Source: Zelopaecilomyces penicillatus (Eukaryota > Ascomycota > Sordariomycetes > Hypocreales > Pseudodiploosporaceae). From it: DNA of 64,000 nucleotides. Under the pieces are notes generated by a model that saw nothing but the letters and a program-made list of their open reading frames with translations, was not told where the DNA came from and did not search any database. Below are positions 1-12,542 of the stretch, piece after piece. Location: contig VCCP01000005.1 of NCBI GenBank assembly GCA_005765155.1, positions 1,550,001-1,614,000 of the forward strand, read 5' to 3'. Each line of letters begins with the position of its first letter. Position 1 is the first letter of the stretch. A program made the position numbers and the translations under genes.

Positions 1-1527
1 GTCCTGCGGGAAATTGGAGAAGATTTGGATCTTAGTGTTCTCGCCAAACGTGGCGTAGCACAGCGCGCCTACTGATGTGTAGATAACGGTAATGAGGAAC
101 ATGACAAAGTAGAGCAAGCCACTGAAATGCTGTGGTTTCTTCATACTTGCTTGAATGGGTAGGATAAGACCGATGCCCTCAAATGTAAAAATGGCCGAAC
201 CGAGGGTCAGCGGAAAGTCAGAGGGGTTGAACAGCCGGACACTACGGTCCATGCCGTTTTTGACGAGCATGCCAACGTCATAGTACCATATGTATGACAG
301 TCCTATCAGGATGAAGACATCTGCAACCAAAGCAACGGGGCCGAGCTTGGAGATATTCCGAATCAAAGCCAATGGGATAAGGGGCAAAATCTGCAAGGCA
401 ATGAGGGTGGGCACCCCGATATTCAGGTTGTTGCGTCCCCCGGTTACGGCGTCCAAGAACGCCCACAGGTTCTCTGCAGTAAAGATGATACCGGAACAAA
501 CAAACCCAAGCTGGGAGAGCGCAATAGAAGCAAGAATCAAGCTACGAAAACGTGGGCCTACAATGGCCTCGCCAATCTCTCCGTAACCACCGCCATATCT
601 CTTGCGACAGTCTAGGAGAAGCCTGAAGCAGAAGCAATTGATGAGAGATACCGAGATGAGAGCCAAAGAGGAAAAGAGGATACCGCCATTGCGGAAGGCT
701 TTTGGGAGAAACAGGATTCCAGTACCGATAAAGGCTTTAAGCAGCGTGAAAAATGTCTTTAGGGTGCTGGCATCGCCCTCTCGGGCAAGTCGCTTGGAGC
801 TTTTACGCTGAGCGAGAGTAGGGCGTCGAATGAGCGGACTGTGCTCGCTAGGCTGACCATCGTCACCTCGATCATCAATAGCAGATTCATCTTCCGAATC
901 GTCTGTATCCTCCAGGTTTTCACCTGCAAAACTGCCATAGAGCTCTAAAAAGTCTACAAAGCTGTCGGCAACAATACGGGGACCGCTCTGTCGACGCTGT
1001 CGAGCCTGCCGCAAGATATGCTGCCTTCTAAAGCCACCGGGCTCACGCTGCTCCGGATAGCTAAGTTCATCGGCAAGATGGAGTCGAGGCGATGGTTGAT
1101 GTGAAAACGTATTCGACCGACGGACCGAATTGGCCCTGGCCTTGATCTTGAACATATCACGATGGATGTCACCTCCCTGCAGCTTCAGGGAGGACTCGAC
1201 AGTCTCTGCGTCTGGAGATGCGTCATTGTTGTTGAAGGGGGCGCCTGGTGTGACTGCAAGTTGTGATGCCGACGCGGACGCAGACGCGGTTACGGTTGCG
1301 GTTGCAGAATCGGAATCAGAGCCAGAAGCTGTAATGGATGGAGTTGGGATCTGGCTGGCCGATACAGAAGACGATGACGGCAAGGCATCGACAGGTACGG
1401 GTTCGGATGAGAGGCTGACTTCGGGGTCTGCTGAGAAGCCCTGGGGGAGGTGTCGTTCGAGAATCGCAGCTTGTCGCGTGTGCTGCGAGCTGTCTGGGCT
1501 CTCAGCCGAATCGTCAAAATCGGCCAT
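1..1527 (-). CDS. Vacuolar amino-acid transporter (AVT3/AVT4-like), 3' end off the window
   Basis: The reading frame is open without a stop from the ATG at 1525-1527 to the left edge, giving 509 codons; the C-terminus lies outside the window. Residues 1 to about 250 are hydrophilic, Ser- and acid-rich, with an Ala/Ser/Thr repeat near residue 80. From about residue 253 the transmembrane amino-acid transporter fold begins (STLKTFFTLLKAFIGTGILF), followed by further hydrophobic spans, including one around FEGIGLILPIQASMKKP. A long cytosolic N-terminus before the first span is typical of fungal AVT3/AVT4 proteins, which export amino acids from the vacuole with protons. The family call (AAAP/Aa_trans) rests on these motifs. 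The substrate and the AVT3 versus AVT4 distinction are inferred. No intron is needed in the visible part. Confidence 0.85.
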   Translation of the reverse strand, partial: MADFDDSAESPDSSQHTRQAAILERHLPQGFSADPEVSLSSEPVPVDALPSSSSVSASQIPTPSITASGSDSDSATATVTASASASASQLAVTPGAPFNNNDASPDAETVESSLKLQGGDIHRDMFKIKARANSVRRSNTFSHQPSPRLHLADELSYPEQREPGGFRRQHILRQARQRRQSGPRIVADSFVDFLELYGSFAGENLEDTDDSEDESAIDDRGDDGQPSEHSPLIRRPTLAQRKSSKRLAREGDASTLKTFFTLLKAFIGTGILFLPKAFRNGGILFSSLALISVSLINCFCFRLLLDCRKRYGGGYGEIGEAIVGPRFRSLILASIALSQLGFVCSGIIFTAENLWAFLDAVTGGRNNLNIGVPTLIALQILPLIPLALIRNISKLGPVALVADVFILIGLSYIWYYDVGMLVKNGMDRSVRLFNPSDFPLTLGSAIFTFEGIGLILPIQASMKKPQHFSGLLYFVMFLITVIYTSVGALCYATFGENTKIQIFSNFPQD

Positions 1528-4500
1528 TGGGGCTAGAGCCGGCTCTAGGCGCGATGGGGTAGGTTTATGGCGGTGGGGGGGGCGGATAGTCAATTGCCTT
1601 TGCTGCCACGGGTAGAAATGATGCCCAAGTTGGTCGAAATCCAATGTTTGTCCGTTCTGATTGAAGGTTATGAGTGAATCATTGCAGCATGGGTGGTGGG
1701 AACAGCGTCAGAAAGGAATAAAAACTTGACAAGGTTTGCGGCCCGGCGAAGCGGGGGTGTTGAAGGAGGGAAGAAGAAGAAGGAGAATCGTCAGACCCGA
1801 ACTGTCGGCTTGCCGGAGAAGAGAAATCCAACAGGGCGTGGAGCCTTTCCGGAGCCGGCCTTGGAATCCTGGTAAGAAAAGCCTGGCTGGTGACGTTGTT
1901 CGTGTGGGTGGCCCAATTGGCGAACCAGCGGCGGTGGTGGCGCAGAGTTGTGGCGGGAATCCGACATCTAGGCCGAATGAGCTACCCTATAGTGCACTTG
2001 GCTCAAATGTGGAATTGCAACAAGATGGGGATAAATTGACAAGGTTATCATGGTACAGTATGTTATTGATCAAACAGCCGTTGATTCGTTTGTTTGTTTG
2101 TTTGATGATACTGGGTAAATTTTTGGCATTACTGCTGGCGGCAATTACGGATCAAAAGAAGTGAGTGTGTTTGCAGAGTTATGGGTAGCCATGTTATGTC
2201 GTCCAAAGTATGGTCATGAATAGTTAAGCAAGTAAACAACACCCATTGACCTTTTTATCACCAGGTGTAATTAATGAACGCAAAGTCCTTAAACTAATCG
2301 CGTTTATTGACATGCACTAGCGTGTCAATTAACAAATGTATGCAGTCGCGCTTTCATGTTCATGGGAACCAGTATGTAACGAGGCACTCAAGACGCACCA
2401 GGGCCCTATGAAACGCGATCTTACCATCATCAAACCGATCTTATTCCCTCTCTAGAAGGTAAATCTATCAACATAACATCACTCAGAGAATGTGCCCGCT
2501 TAAAAACACCAAGTTGCCAATCGAATGTGGATAATAGCGACTGATGGGAATGAAACGTCTAGGTTCTAGTAAGAAACTGCTTCTCTCCTGAAAACAAGGA
2601 CCATAACTAATTTCTAGAGGTTTGAAATTTGTTCGCACCATTTCTTTTGCGGCAGATCAAACCACTTACAAGATTACAAGCAAGCTGGCGTTGAGGGGTA
2701 TCTATAGTTCAGTAGGGTTGGAGCATTTTACTTGTCCATCCGATGAAAGGAGAAAACTGGCTGGTGTGATGGTATTGGCAACAACAGATCAGTATCCCAT
2801 CTTACCTTGCCTGATTGAATCGTTACACATCATACGGGCAGAATTGAAGCCAATGAAGTAAAATACAAAACGCCGTTCTTCTCGGTGTTCCCAAGCGCCA
2901 AATAGACATCCTTTTAGAGCGGTTCATCATCATGAGTAGTGTGTTGTTCGCATCAGGGCAGTTGGAAGTTGGAACTCTTCACGTGTATTCGCAGCACATG
3001 TCACATTGGACAAACCTCAACTCTCTGATGGAGTTGCTGATGACCATTGTCGCCGTGAGTGGCGGGAGATACTCTCCCATGTGTTTGTTGCTTACTGATA
3101 TGCTGCCGTGCCGACATGCACCATTCTCTCTCTCTGCTTAGCCAGTCCATCAATGAAGAGTGCAGACGTGGCTGGGAAGAGGTAGACGGTAAGCGTAAGA
3201 TGTAGGCGAACGTACGGGCGATTGAGGCATGTGCAACAATTTTTTTTTTTTACATACCAGCCCAGAGGGGGGGTGCGCTCATGGCGTAGCTTGAAGCTCG
3301 ATCTGGATGATGTAGATGCTCCAATCTGGATAAACGGCCGAGGTGACGGTCTTCGCCCAGGCCGGAGCTGCTGAGACATGCGCCAAAGAGTGGCATGCCA
3401 GGCCCCTTTTTGTTTTCGGTGATGATGTGAATCAGAAGGGACGACTGGCTCGTGAAGGATGAAAAATCTCATTCTGGGGGCCAGCTTACCAGCTTGGTGG
3501 ACGACTGGTGGAAGAGAGGAGGGAAGGCCATGCCGTGTGTGTGCCTTCCGTCCCCCAGATGTCTCTCTCTCTTACAGTCGCGCCTTACGTTTTCCTTTTT
3601 CCTCCTCCCCCCCATCTGTGCCAAGATCATGCTTTCTTTTGCTGTTCCTCTATTTACCCGCGGTGAAACTTCGCAAGCGTTGTGAATTGTTTGCACAGAC
3701 CTCAACTCTCCTTTCTCCCTGCATTCAATGCCACTTCGTGCAGCCCGTCTGCCTTCTGTGCCTGTACGCGTACGTGGGTACTGTCAGCTCAGGGCTGAAC
3801 CCACCTTGCTTATGCGCGATATCTAACTGCAAACATCCAGACGATGCGATTACTACCTTGGTCTGTGTAAAGGCTGTCATTGTGAGTCGGTTCAACTATT
3901 CTCACTTGCGCTTTGTCGCCCGGAAAGCAGGGAGAGCTAGCACGAGTGATTTAGTATGATCCATTGTGGTGCCTGGACTGCCTATTTTTTCGCCTGCATC
4001 CAGGCTTCTACACTTGGGGCTAGCAGCCTAGAAAAAGGTACTTTGCCAAACTGCTAACCTGCAAAGATAAATTCCTGCGTTCCTGTTGCAGCGCTGGCAT
4101 GTCTGAGACCTTAAAGCGCCATGCCACGATACAGAACCACAATAGGCAGCTGTTCCGAACAGTTCGATGCAGCAAGGCTCGCCTGGCCGGGATCAGGCAA
4201 AACCCAAAAAGTGTTTTGACAGAGAGCGGGCCAGGAAAGCGGTCCTACGCTACACGATGCTGGCACAATGTCACTGGAAGCTGGGGCTCAGTCCAGGCAC
4301 AAGTCATTGGGCCCAAAACGATCTATGGAGCCTGTAAATCCATGCGCTGGTTTTCATGTTTGTAAACGAGGATCGAGAATCACCATTCCCTGAATACTTG
4401 GCTGAAAGATAGCCAGTAGATGCACGATAACCAACCCTGGTAACATCAATCTAGTCGTCAGATCTGTGGCGCATTCCCCAGGCGATGGGCCGTCTTTCTT

Positions 4501-7460
4501 ACAGCGAGTAGCCCTACCAGCGTCACCGGTATGCGTGTAGGTGCACGCATTGAACAACATGAAAATGTTTCTAGATTTTACATCTGGAATGCTCACGTCA
4601 GCTTTTTGATAGCTCCAAGCAATATTATGGCTCCGATGGAAGCATTGAAAAGTCCCAGAGGCGATTAGTAGGTTTTTATCTTATTTTCTACTACACCGCC
4701 TTGGCCGACGATGAGAAGACATCAGTTATTGATTCGGTATGCTTGCAGCAGTAAGACAATGGCCTGGCTACGAGGATGAAGACGAAGAGACAACAGGGTG
4801 CGGCAAGATGATGAACCTGCGTTTATACGCGAGTGCTCTCAGCTAGGTCATGTGGAAGAGTCCTCTATCCTAGCCTGGCGGTTGCAGGCAGCATTACTCA
4901 TGCATTCTTGACAATATCGCGCAACTGTAGAGTGTGTTACAGTGTGGCTGGCCGCTGATGTTTGCTTGTACTGAGCATTTTCAGCGTTTGCCAAGACAAG
5001 CTGAGATTCCCTGCCGGAGCCAAAGTTGGGATTTTAAGGAAAGAAGGAAGATGATGATGCCACCACAGGCCCTTCGATCCTATCCGCTGCCCAGCTTCTG
5101 GCTCGCAGCATGGGATAAAGACGAAAAGCCGGATGAGGAGTGCAAAGAAGCCAGCTCAGCCCGATTGGGGGCGGATTTCGCTGATTTTGAACGCTTGTGG
5201 CTTTTTCATGTCAAAATATAGCGCTTCCCGGACATCCTCTTCCACAAAGCTCAACCAAAAGAGGGTTACCTGCAGCGGATGCACGGCGTTGATGCACGCG
5301 GTGGATGAGGCAGCATTGCAGCACAGAATAGGATGAACTATTGAATTTAGCCCTGGAAGGGGCCCTGCGAGTGCATTCCGGATCTTGAGACTCCCGGTCA
5401 CAGCAAAATCGCCCCCCAATTCAAACGGCCGCCAATGCCACGACTGCTTTGTGCATGGCAGCCAATGACAATGTGGCCGATCGGCAACCTGCTGGACCTG
5501 TTTGCTTCCCGTCTTTTGCATTCTCGTTCATGTCGATGCTGCCGAGAGCCTGTAGGGAAGCGGGAGCATTCGCACAGTCCGGGAGAATCTAAGCGGTGTC
5601 GGTTTTCTGACTAGAGAGGGCTGAGCATACCATGCATGTCCATATGTATGTCAGAATGTGACCAGATGGTTGCCAGCACGCGCCAAGTCCAATACTAGGT
5701 AATAAAGCAGCCCACACACAGCGATGTCAGACTTTGCGCGATCGAGCTAGGCCAGAGATGATAAATCTACCCAGCAAGCCCAGGTAGCCACTGGATCCGG
5801 CTTTTACGAGTACGTGAGGTTGGGGCGGGGCAGAAAACTGCCATTGGCGGCAGTTGCGATGTCGCCCTAAAGTTCCAATGCCGGTGGGGGGGGGGGAGCT
5901 CATAACGTTGATTCTTGGCAGGCTCTTCGTTAGTCACTATCCATATGGACAGATTGACCACAATACCACATTGGCAAAGAATTACGCATGTTGAATAAGA
6001 AGAGCACTCATCATCTGTTGTAGCACTTTTCTCTTCGGAGACTCGGAGAAAACGCGCGGCCCGCGAGAGACTTTGTGTGTTATGGTTGCATGCGCTGGGG
6101 GAGGAGATCTTTGCAAAAAGAAAGCCCCCAGAGGGATTGCCGCTGCAGCTCATCTGGTTGCAGGTCCCACTTCCCGGGGACCAGATTGCCGTATACGGCG
6201 GCGGCACACTCAGCCCAAGCGCTTATTAGTATGAGTGCACGCTTGTACAGGTCTGCAGCCGGGAGTTTTTGCTAGAAGGGCGCAAGAAATATCTGCTGGG
6301 AGGTACAAGATTTTGATTTGTCTTCCATCGTGGACAATTGTGCAAAGAAACAAGATTTTTTTTTCTTAGTTTGCCGCTCTCAGTCTTCGCCAGCTACGCT
6401 TATCCGTATAACTTGCCATTTGAGTTTGGGGCCGTTGACAGTGGCTGGACCTGGATTGCTTCGGCACAAGTTTGATAGAGCGTTCGTAGTCCATTGTGCT
6501 ACGCTACATGGCGCTTGCAAGCAGCGTGCTAGGGGCATAACTACGCTGAACTCGCACGCTCCAATCAATCTGGGCCAGAAGGCTCTGCTGCAGGTCTATC
6601 CCTACCAGCCAAGTTATGTCTCACAACAGGGTTGACGGACGATGGCGGAGGTCGTTTGTAACCGAGTCAACAAAAGAGCTCCTTGCATTTTCAAGGCACC
6701 AGCACACTGGGGGGACCATGGAGGTCCCCACTTGGCGGCATCGCAGCATCAGATGCACCTACGTAGTAGGCGTCTTAGCGCCTGATCTTTTGGGCTGACC
6801 GACAGACATGGGTATGGATGCTTCGATGAGGCCTGGGCGGGTTGTTTTTGGCTTCCTTTTGGCTTTGGTGGCTTTTTCTGTGCCTCTGGGGAGGCGGTCA
6901 TGTTCCCTTTGGCGTTGACTAGAACGCCCAAAGCCCTGAAATACTGCTTGTGCTTTTGCGCCTCCAACGGCCAATGGTGAGGTATATTGATTTAGTCTAG
7001 CTCCTTCGACAAGGGGCTCGGAATACGCGGGAAAAAAACAATTACAGACCCCAATTCTTCAATCGGTGTTTACGGTTGGTGTCCAAGCATACAGTGCAGT
7101 TGAAGTCAGAATGAGCGACCGAGTACATCCGATGGTAGAAACGGATCAAAGCCGTTGGCGTACGCCCCGTATGTAGTGGGCATATCTGTCTGCGAATGAT
7201 ATTTAAGGAGGCTAGTAATTAACGCTAATCCTCAACCGCACAACAGAAGCTCGTATCAAAGGAGACGTGTCTACCTAGTTTAAACAACTGGATGGGTTAG
7301 GCAGTGATGGATGTTGTTCCTGCACTGCCAGCTGGACCAGTCAGAGTGTCTATCTCTTGGTATTACTGCATGAGGCATCGTTACCCGGATAACTGGCCAG
7401 CGGAGAAGCTGTAGTAGGTATTATCTGCCTGCTTGCAACGGTAGAGATAACCCTAGCTCC

Positions 7461-7510
7461 AAGGCCATACCAGGCCTCACCAGGCCATACCAGGCCTCAC
7501 CAGGCCATAC
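7461..7510. repeat. Short tandem repeat, 20-bp unit, about 2.5 copies
   Basis: The unit ggccataccaggcctcacca occurs twice in direct succession and then starts a third time (ggccatacc). The unit itself holds an AGGCCT palindrome. No coding context is seen. Confidence 0.8.
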
Positions 7511-9130
7511 CTGACCGAGGCTGCTTCGGGTCATGGCATCAATACAGAAGTATCGGCCTATGTGGCGTTGCCGTGGTCGACAAGACGGCTTACGAGCTAA
7601 ATCTAACATGCAAGCAAAGCTAGTTCTGTACTACAAGCTCATGAAGCGAATCTTGGTCGTCACTACTCATGATGCTATCCATACCTGTATATGGAACAAT
7701 GCATGCACAGTTTGAAGGAGAAATTCCAACAGGATACAATGCCGGGCACAACCACCAGTAGCTGGATCTGGGGAACAGGGCAGCGTGTAGACAAATGCCC
7801 GAAACAATTCATCTGCACCTGCAGCTGGTAGAACCGCAGGGGTTTCAAGGCCCTGACGACTAACTTGTGGAAAGTATATAGATGTTGGGCATGCATGTGA
7901 GCACTGTATGTGCGTATGCCGGCCATCTAGCTTTCTGGCACAGCGCAGATCGTCAAACACAATAGTGGCAGAAACAAGGTTACTACGATTTACTGCATGA
8001 CTCTGGCCGTGATACTCGCTGTACTTCTGGCGGAGTCTCCCACGTTTCCCCGAATAACTGGAGAGCTACGCCCCAAGTTGAGAACATGAAGAACAGGGCG
8101 GGTACGTAGTATTAACAGCACAGGTACTTCACCAGAGTCTAGATGATTTTATCCGCCAATCCATCGACCGATCGGTTGTAACGTTCACGCACAATCTCTC
8201 CCCGGCTCGTCGTCCCCCCAGCTTTCGTCGTGTCCACAAGCGTCGCAGTAGACCTGTGCATACCATGCATATTGGGTAATTATGACTGAGCTTCAGACTG
8301 CCAGCTTTTTGTTTGTGTAATGTGAAATGTACATACCTGAGATACATCACAAATTTCCGGGTGGAATGTGTTCCCAAACTCCTGGATGCATGCAGGTGCA
8401 GGACAGTCAAGTGTCTCGAAGGTGTCTTTTGTGATGTTCACTTGTGCTCGGTCTTACCCGGCCGCAAAGGTGACAATGGATCTGAGGTCTGGATTTTATT
8501 CTTCTCTCACATCTTTTACCTTTTACTACCCAATATCTGAGATAGCATTGAAAGTGGGTAATCGAGACTGCCAGCCCGCTAACAAAGGAGCAATTTTTGC
8601 CTTATACCTTGTCGTTGACCTTTGGCTCCTTTGGACTTGCATTCAGCCCGAAAACAACCCATGCTACTCACCGCACACCCACCCACCACCCCCATTCAGC
8701 CTTCCCGCCCCTCCCTCTCGTTGCCTCTTCTAGGATGTTTTAACACTCGAGCCAGATCGGACCAACTGTTGCCGTAGCCTCAGCTCGACCAGGGGGGTTT
8801 GGCGCTTACCTACATGGAGGTAGGGTGGTTTTTGATGCTTTTTCGGTGGGTTATGCTAGAGGGGATTCTGAAGTCTGGCTCGAATGTGTGAGACAAATCG
8901 TGGGACCCTCGTAGAGAGACATACAGTATGCACAAACATGCTGCTATTTTGGCTCCTCTTTGGGGGCTGGCGGCCGAGTCTGGCCGGGGTTGCAAGGTGA
9001 AAAAAACCAAAGTACCGAGCAAGCGGGTGAACAATCTGGTCTGCGAATGCTAGCCAGCCCGCGCATTTTCTCTACAGATGCTGGTAGAGTCGCATTATCG
9101 CAGGCTTTGCAAGCTCATGGCGACTTTGGA

Positions 9131-9138
9131 TATAAATA
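9131..9138 (+). promoter_or_regulatory. TATA box of the hydrophobin gene
   Basis: TATAAATA lies about 130 bp before the hydrophobin ATG. It is followed by a CT-rich stretch and a CAA-rich leader just before the start codon, the usual layout of a strongly expressed filamentous-fungal gene. Confidence 0.6.
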
Positions 9139-9262
9139 TCCCTCGTCGTCGCCCTTCAGTATCAGTCTTCTTCTCCTCATCAGTTCCGACATTCTCAAGA
9201 CACTCACAACTATCAATCAACTCTTCTACTTCTTCACTACAACAACAACAACAACCATCAAC

Positions 9263-9774
9263 ATGAAGTTCCTCGCTGTTGCTGCCATCTTCGTTGCCTC
9301 GGCCCTGGCCGTCCCTACTGGCAACCACCACACTCCTCCTCCTCCTCCTACTTATCCTCCTCCTACCTACCCTCCTACTCACCCTCCCACCAACCCTCCT
9401 ACTTATCCTCCTACCAACCCTCCTACCTATCCTCCTACCAACCCTCCTACTTATCCTCCCACCAACCCTCCCACCAACCCTCCTCACAACGGTGGCTTCC
9501 AGTGCGCCAAGGGTCTCTTCAGCTCTGCTCAGTGCTGTGCCACTGATATCCTCGGACTAGTCAACCTCAACTGCCACCCTCGTAAGTTTACTACCATTTC
9601 TGAAGACTCAACCTCTTTTCACAAACAGCAAAGACTAATACGAATATTGCTATAGCCAACAAGTCTCCCAAGAATGCCAACGACTTCAAGAGCATCTGCG
9701 CCACTGGTGGCCAGCAGGCCCGTTGCTGTGTCCTTCCCGTTCTCGGCCAGGCCGTTCTCTGCACGGGCGTTTAA
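9263..9774 (+). CDS. Class II hydrophobin with Pro-rich N-terminal repeat (QID3-like)
   Basis: Two exons, 9263-9581 and 9656-9774, with a 74-bp intron (donor gtaagt, branch-like actaat, acceptor tatag), encode 145 residues. Residues 1 to about 17 form a signal peptide. Residues 24-75 are a Pro/Thr/Tyr/Asn repeat (TYPPTNPP units). The C-terminal domain has eight cysteines at 81, 91, 92, 104, 121, 130, 131 and 142. The spacing C-X9-CC-X11-C-X16-C-X8-CC-X10-C fits class II hydrophobins exactly. Such proteins are secreted and self-assemble at hydrophobic/hydrophilic interfaces on hyphae and spores. The Pro-rich spacer between the signal peptide and the hydrophobin domain recalls the Trichoderma cell-wall protein QID3 and may tether the domain to the wall; that role is inferred. 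An upstream in-frame extension of the open frame to 8960 lies over the promoter and is not coding. Confidence 0.95.
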
Positions 9775-11223
9775 AGAACAGTCTACTATTCGACTACGAG
9801 TCCACGACAACGGCCACTGTTGATAAATATGCAATCAAGTTTTCGAAATGTGAAACTGGAGGCATGGTCGAAGTTGGGGGAATTCACAGACTTAATGAGG
9901 TTTATGATGATGGGGGGGACATGATGGAAATCGGGTTTCTGGGTATCGTCCCTGGTATATTTTATGTTTCAATGTCAATTACCACTTTTGCAGTGTCAAA
10001 AAGTAGTCAAAAATACGAACTACACGATCTGGATATACGTTAAAGCTCTCTTGACCCATGTGATGACCGTTGTCTGTGCTGGCTTTTCTATTCTGGCCTT
10101 TTGGCTAATTTAGCTTTATCTGGCCTTTGTATCTGATATTGCAATTACAGAGGTGAATTCTTAATGACCAGGAAGTTCACTTACATTGCTTCAAGCTTGG
10201 AAAAATGTCTATTGATATGCAGTCACACAAAACGTAATTGTACTTTTAGCGTGTCACTTTGTCGTTGTGTTACCAGTAGCTGTTTCGTTGTCATACAAAA
10301 TCCAGTAACGGTTTTACTTACGGTACAACACATCCTGAACTTTGTGGGTCTTCGACTGGTAGAGCGAGAGTTACTTCAAAAACGTAATCTTGTTTATGGA
10401 ACTGTTATGTTGGCAACTTTACCACAGGGCCTAGTGGAATAGTGGTAGGCGGAAGGAACGGGGTCGGGAGGCGCCGCGAACGGGTTCGGAGTCTGGAGGG
10501 GCTCCCGCTGTGTCAAAAGTCGGCGACTGAAAGACCCGTAGTGGGGACACGGAGTGGTGGTGGTGGAACTCGGATGGTTTGGCGGCCCCACACGGGTTGC
10601 TGCTTTGCATCGGGGGATCGGGTGAAAAGGCAGGTTCGTTTTTGCCCCATTATTAAGAGGGGAATAATCCACCCAAAGGGGGCCACTTTTTCAGATGAAC
10701 ATGCTTGATTATTCATTTTAAAGAGGAAGAGATGTAAGTTTGTGAGGGATGAAGTGTGTAGAAAGAATTAATTGATCTTGAGTTATACGGTGGTCGGGAT
10801 GCTTTACATTTACTGTTTGAAAAGAAAGAAAGGAATGAGAGACGAAATGGCATATGTTATGTCTAATTATTGTCTGCTCTGACGGATCCCTTGTGTGCAC
10901 GTACGACTTTGGGTATCTAGACTGAAGTGGCTATTCTGGTAGGGCCAGAGTTGCAATTTGTGCATTAAATGCTTGCCTTTGAAGGGAATTGAAATATTCT
11001 GCAGTGTTGAATGGTGTCCATATTTAGCTGTCGCAGTTGTCGCTAGATGAGCTTGTACACAAATGTGCACACATGGGATGGGGGATATTTAATCTACTAC
11101 GTCGTACAATCTACCCCCTGAATGATTAACTAGCGCATACTTGCCCCACCCAGTGATTCGGTACGTACCTCACTAACAGCTGTGCGCAGCCGGGGGCCCC
11201 TGCCTTTAGATATCAGCCCAGAT
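9775..11223. other. Intergenic, between hydrophobin and transposon
   Basis: Holds the hydrophobin 3' flank and 1.4 kb of sequence with only short unrelated open frames. Around 10350 a short stretch (ctggtagagcgagag) resembles a tRNA A box, but no matching B box or cloverleaf follows. A G-rich patch lies at 10440-10620. I see no gene. Confidence 0.5.
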
Positions 11224-12072
11224 CAGTGACGAAATATATATGTAACCAATGAAAAATAAAATAAAATAATAGAATTATAAATATTAATTATTATAATTTA
11301 AATTAAATTGCATAATCAATAAAAAAAATCTTATAAATATATATAGCTATTAATCCTTATACTTAGATTTTTATTTAATTTTTATTCTAATTATTTAATA
11401 TAAATAATTGGATTTTAATTATTTAAGGTATTTTAAATCCTTCTTTTTAACCTACCTTGAATTTCTTTTAATAATCCCTTCAAAGATACCCTACTAACTT
11501 CCTTGGGTCCTAGTCTCACTAAGTGATAGGGGGGCAAGGTATTATAGTGATCACTATTATTAGCTATCAACCGAAATTTCCCCTATTCTTGATAGAAGAT
11601 ACTATACCCCTATGCCTTAGCGCTATACCTATCTATTATGTATCAAGCTTCTCAACCCTCTTGGCTCTAGCCCCTTATTATATACATTAGCCTTAATTGA
11701 ACACAAAGCTATCTTTATACCTTTACCTTTAATACTTATAAATACTGATATTTCAAGCTCCTTTAGTAGCTATAATATCCTTAGTATAAGGGATTAGCTA
11801 TATAACTATAATAGCCCTATTCCTAAAGATATTATAGCTGCTAAAGATACTGAAAATAATAATATTATAGCTATTAATAATACTACTAATAATACCACTG
11901 ATTCTAATAATTCTAATAACTTTAAAACTATAATAATTAATGAAAATATGCTTGCTAAGCACTATATTAAGCTTTATATATACCTTAATCAGTAGGCTAA
12001 GAAGGCAAGCATAACCTATAAAGAGTATATCCAAGCCTAGGCTTTATTTATCTATATAAAGCTATTAAAATA
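11224..12072 (+). pseudogene. 5' part of the Tc1-like element, start of the transposase relic
   Basis: Left TIR followed by AT-rich sequence. A frame from about 11740 to 12072 stays mostly open, with stops that look like TGG-to-TAG changes (for example near 11996 and 12040). It encodes an Asn/Thr/Ser-rich stretch and then a segment ending ALFIYIKLLK. This joins in frame to the helix-turn-helix on the far side of the retrotransposon at 19530. The relic is non-functional. Confidence 0.65.
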
Positions 12073-12529
12073 TAATGTTTAGTGAATTCCTAAGGGATAA
12101 ACCTAATAAAAGGGGTTTATATTAATAGATAAATCAGGGCATTCTAAGTAATATAGTCTATTATATTAATAATGGATATAGAGTATTATAATCAGGGGTT
12201 AAGTATTAGTATAGTAAGTAATAGCGAACAATATAATAAAGTTAAAAGTATATTAATAACTATCTAACTATATCTAAAGAATGAAAATTAAGGGTATATA
12301 TATATATCTTGGATTATGATTTGAGTTATAATTCTTATTACTGGATTATACTTAGAATTATAAGCTATCCTATTAGATTATAGTTTTAAGGGTGATCCTA
12401 AGCCTAGGATTATCTCTAGAATCATAATCCAATTCTATATAGTTCCAAGCCTCTGGTATATACTTAGTAACATCATAAGTTATATAACTGAGGCCTATTA
12501 TATAACCTTAGCTATTGGATTGTGATATA
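12073..12529 (-). repeat. Left LTR (3' LTR of the element)
   Basis: 457 bp, aligned without gaps to 19073-19529. By hand count about 56 positions differ and all are transitions (C/T or G/A). In roughly three quarters of them this copy carries the A or T, so it is the more heavily mutated LTR. Confidence 0.9.
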
Positions 12530-12530
12530 A

Positions 12531-12542
12531 TATCTCCCTCTT
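12531..12542 (-). other. Polypurine tract next to the 3' LTR
   Basis: On the minus strand this reads aagagggagata directly before the LTR. It is the expected primer site for plus-strand DNA synthesis and fixes the orientation of the element. Confidence 0.65.

Larger units (their letters stand above)
1528..9262. other. Gene-poor intergenic region upstream of the hydrophobin
   Basis: About 7.7 kb of normal base composition without a coding region I can support. Several open frames of 60-170 codons exist (for example 3459-3959 + and 5767-6207 -), but none shows a recognisable domain, convincing splice continuity or conserved-looking composition. Visible structures are a T run near 3241-3251, a G run near 5886-5897 and a 20-bp tandem repeat at about 7461-7510. 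The stretch separates the divergent transporter and hydrophobin genes and may hold long regulatory sequence or a non-coding transcript; neither can be shown from sequence alone. Confidence 0.5.

Noticed and set aside
3459..3959. 166-codon plus-strand open frame
   Set aside because: Pyrimidine-rich, no domain, overlapped by frames on the other strand; typical of chance openness in an intergenic region.
5767..6207. 146-codon minus-strand open frame
   Set aside because: No recognisable motif or splice partner, and it includes a G homopolymer run translated as Pro.
8960..9262. Upstream in-frame extension of the hydrophobin open frame
   Set aside because: It covers the TATA box and CAA-rich leader, and the signal peptide starts exactly at the ATG at 9263.
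10340..10500. tRNA-like A box (ctggtagagcgagag)
   Set aside because: No B box at the right distance and no acceptor or anticodon stem can be drawn.
11798..12034. 78-codon Ile/Ser-rich minus-strand frame in the AT-rich block
   Set aside because: The complement of the Tc1 transposase relic; its composition follows from RIP-type AT enrichment.
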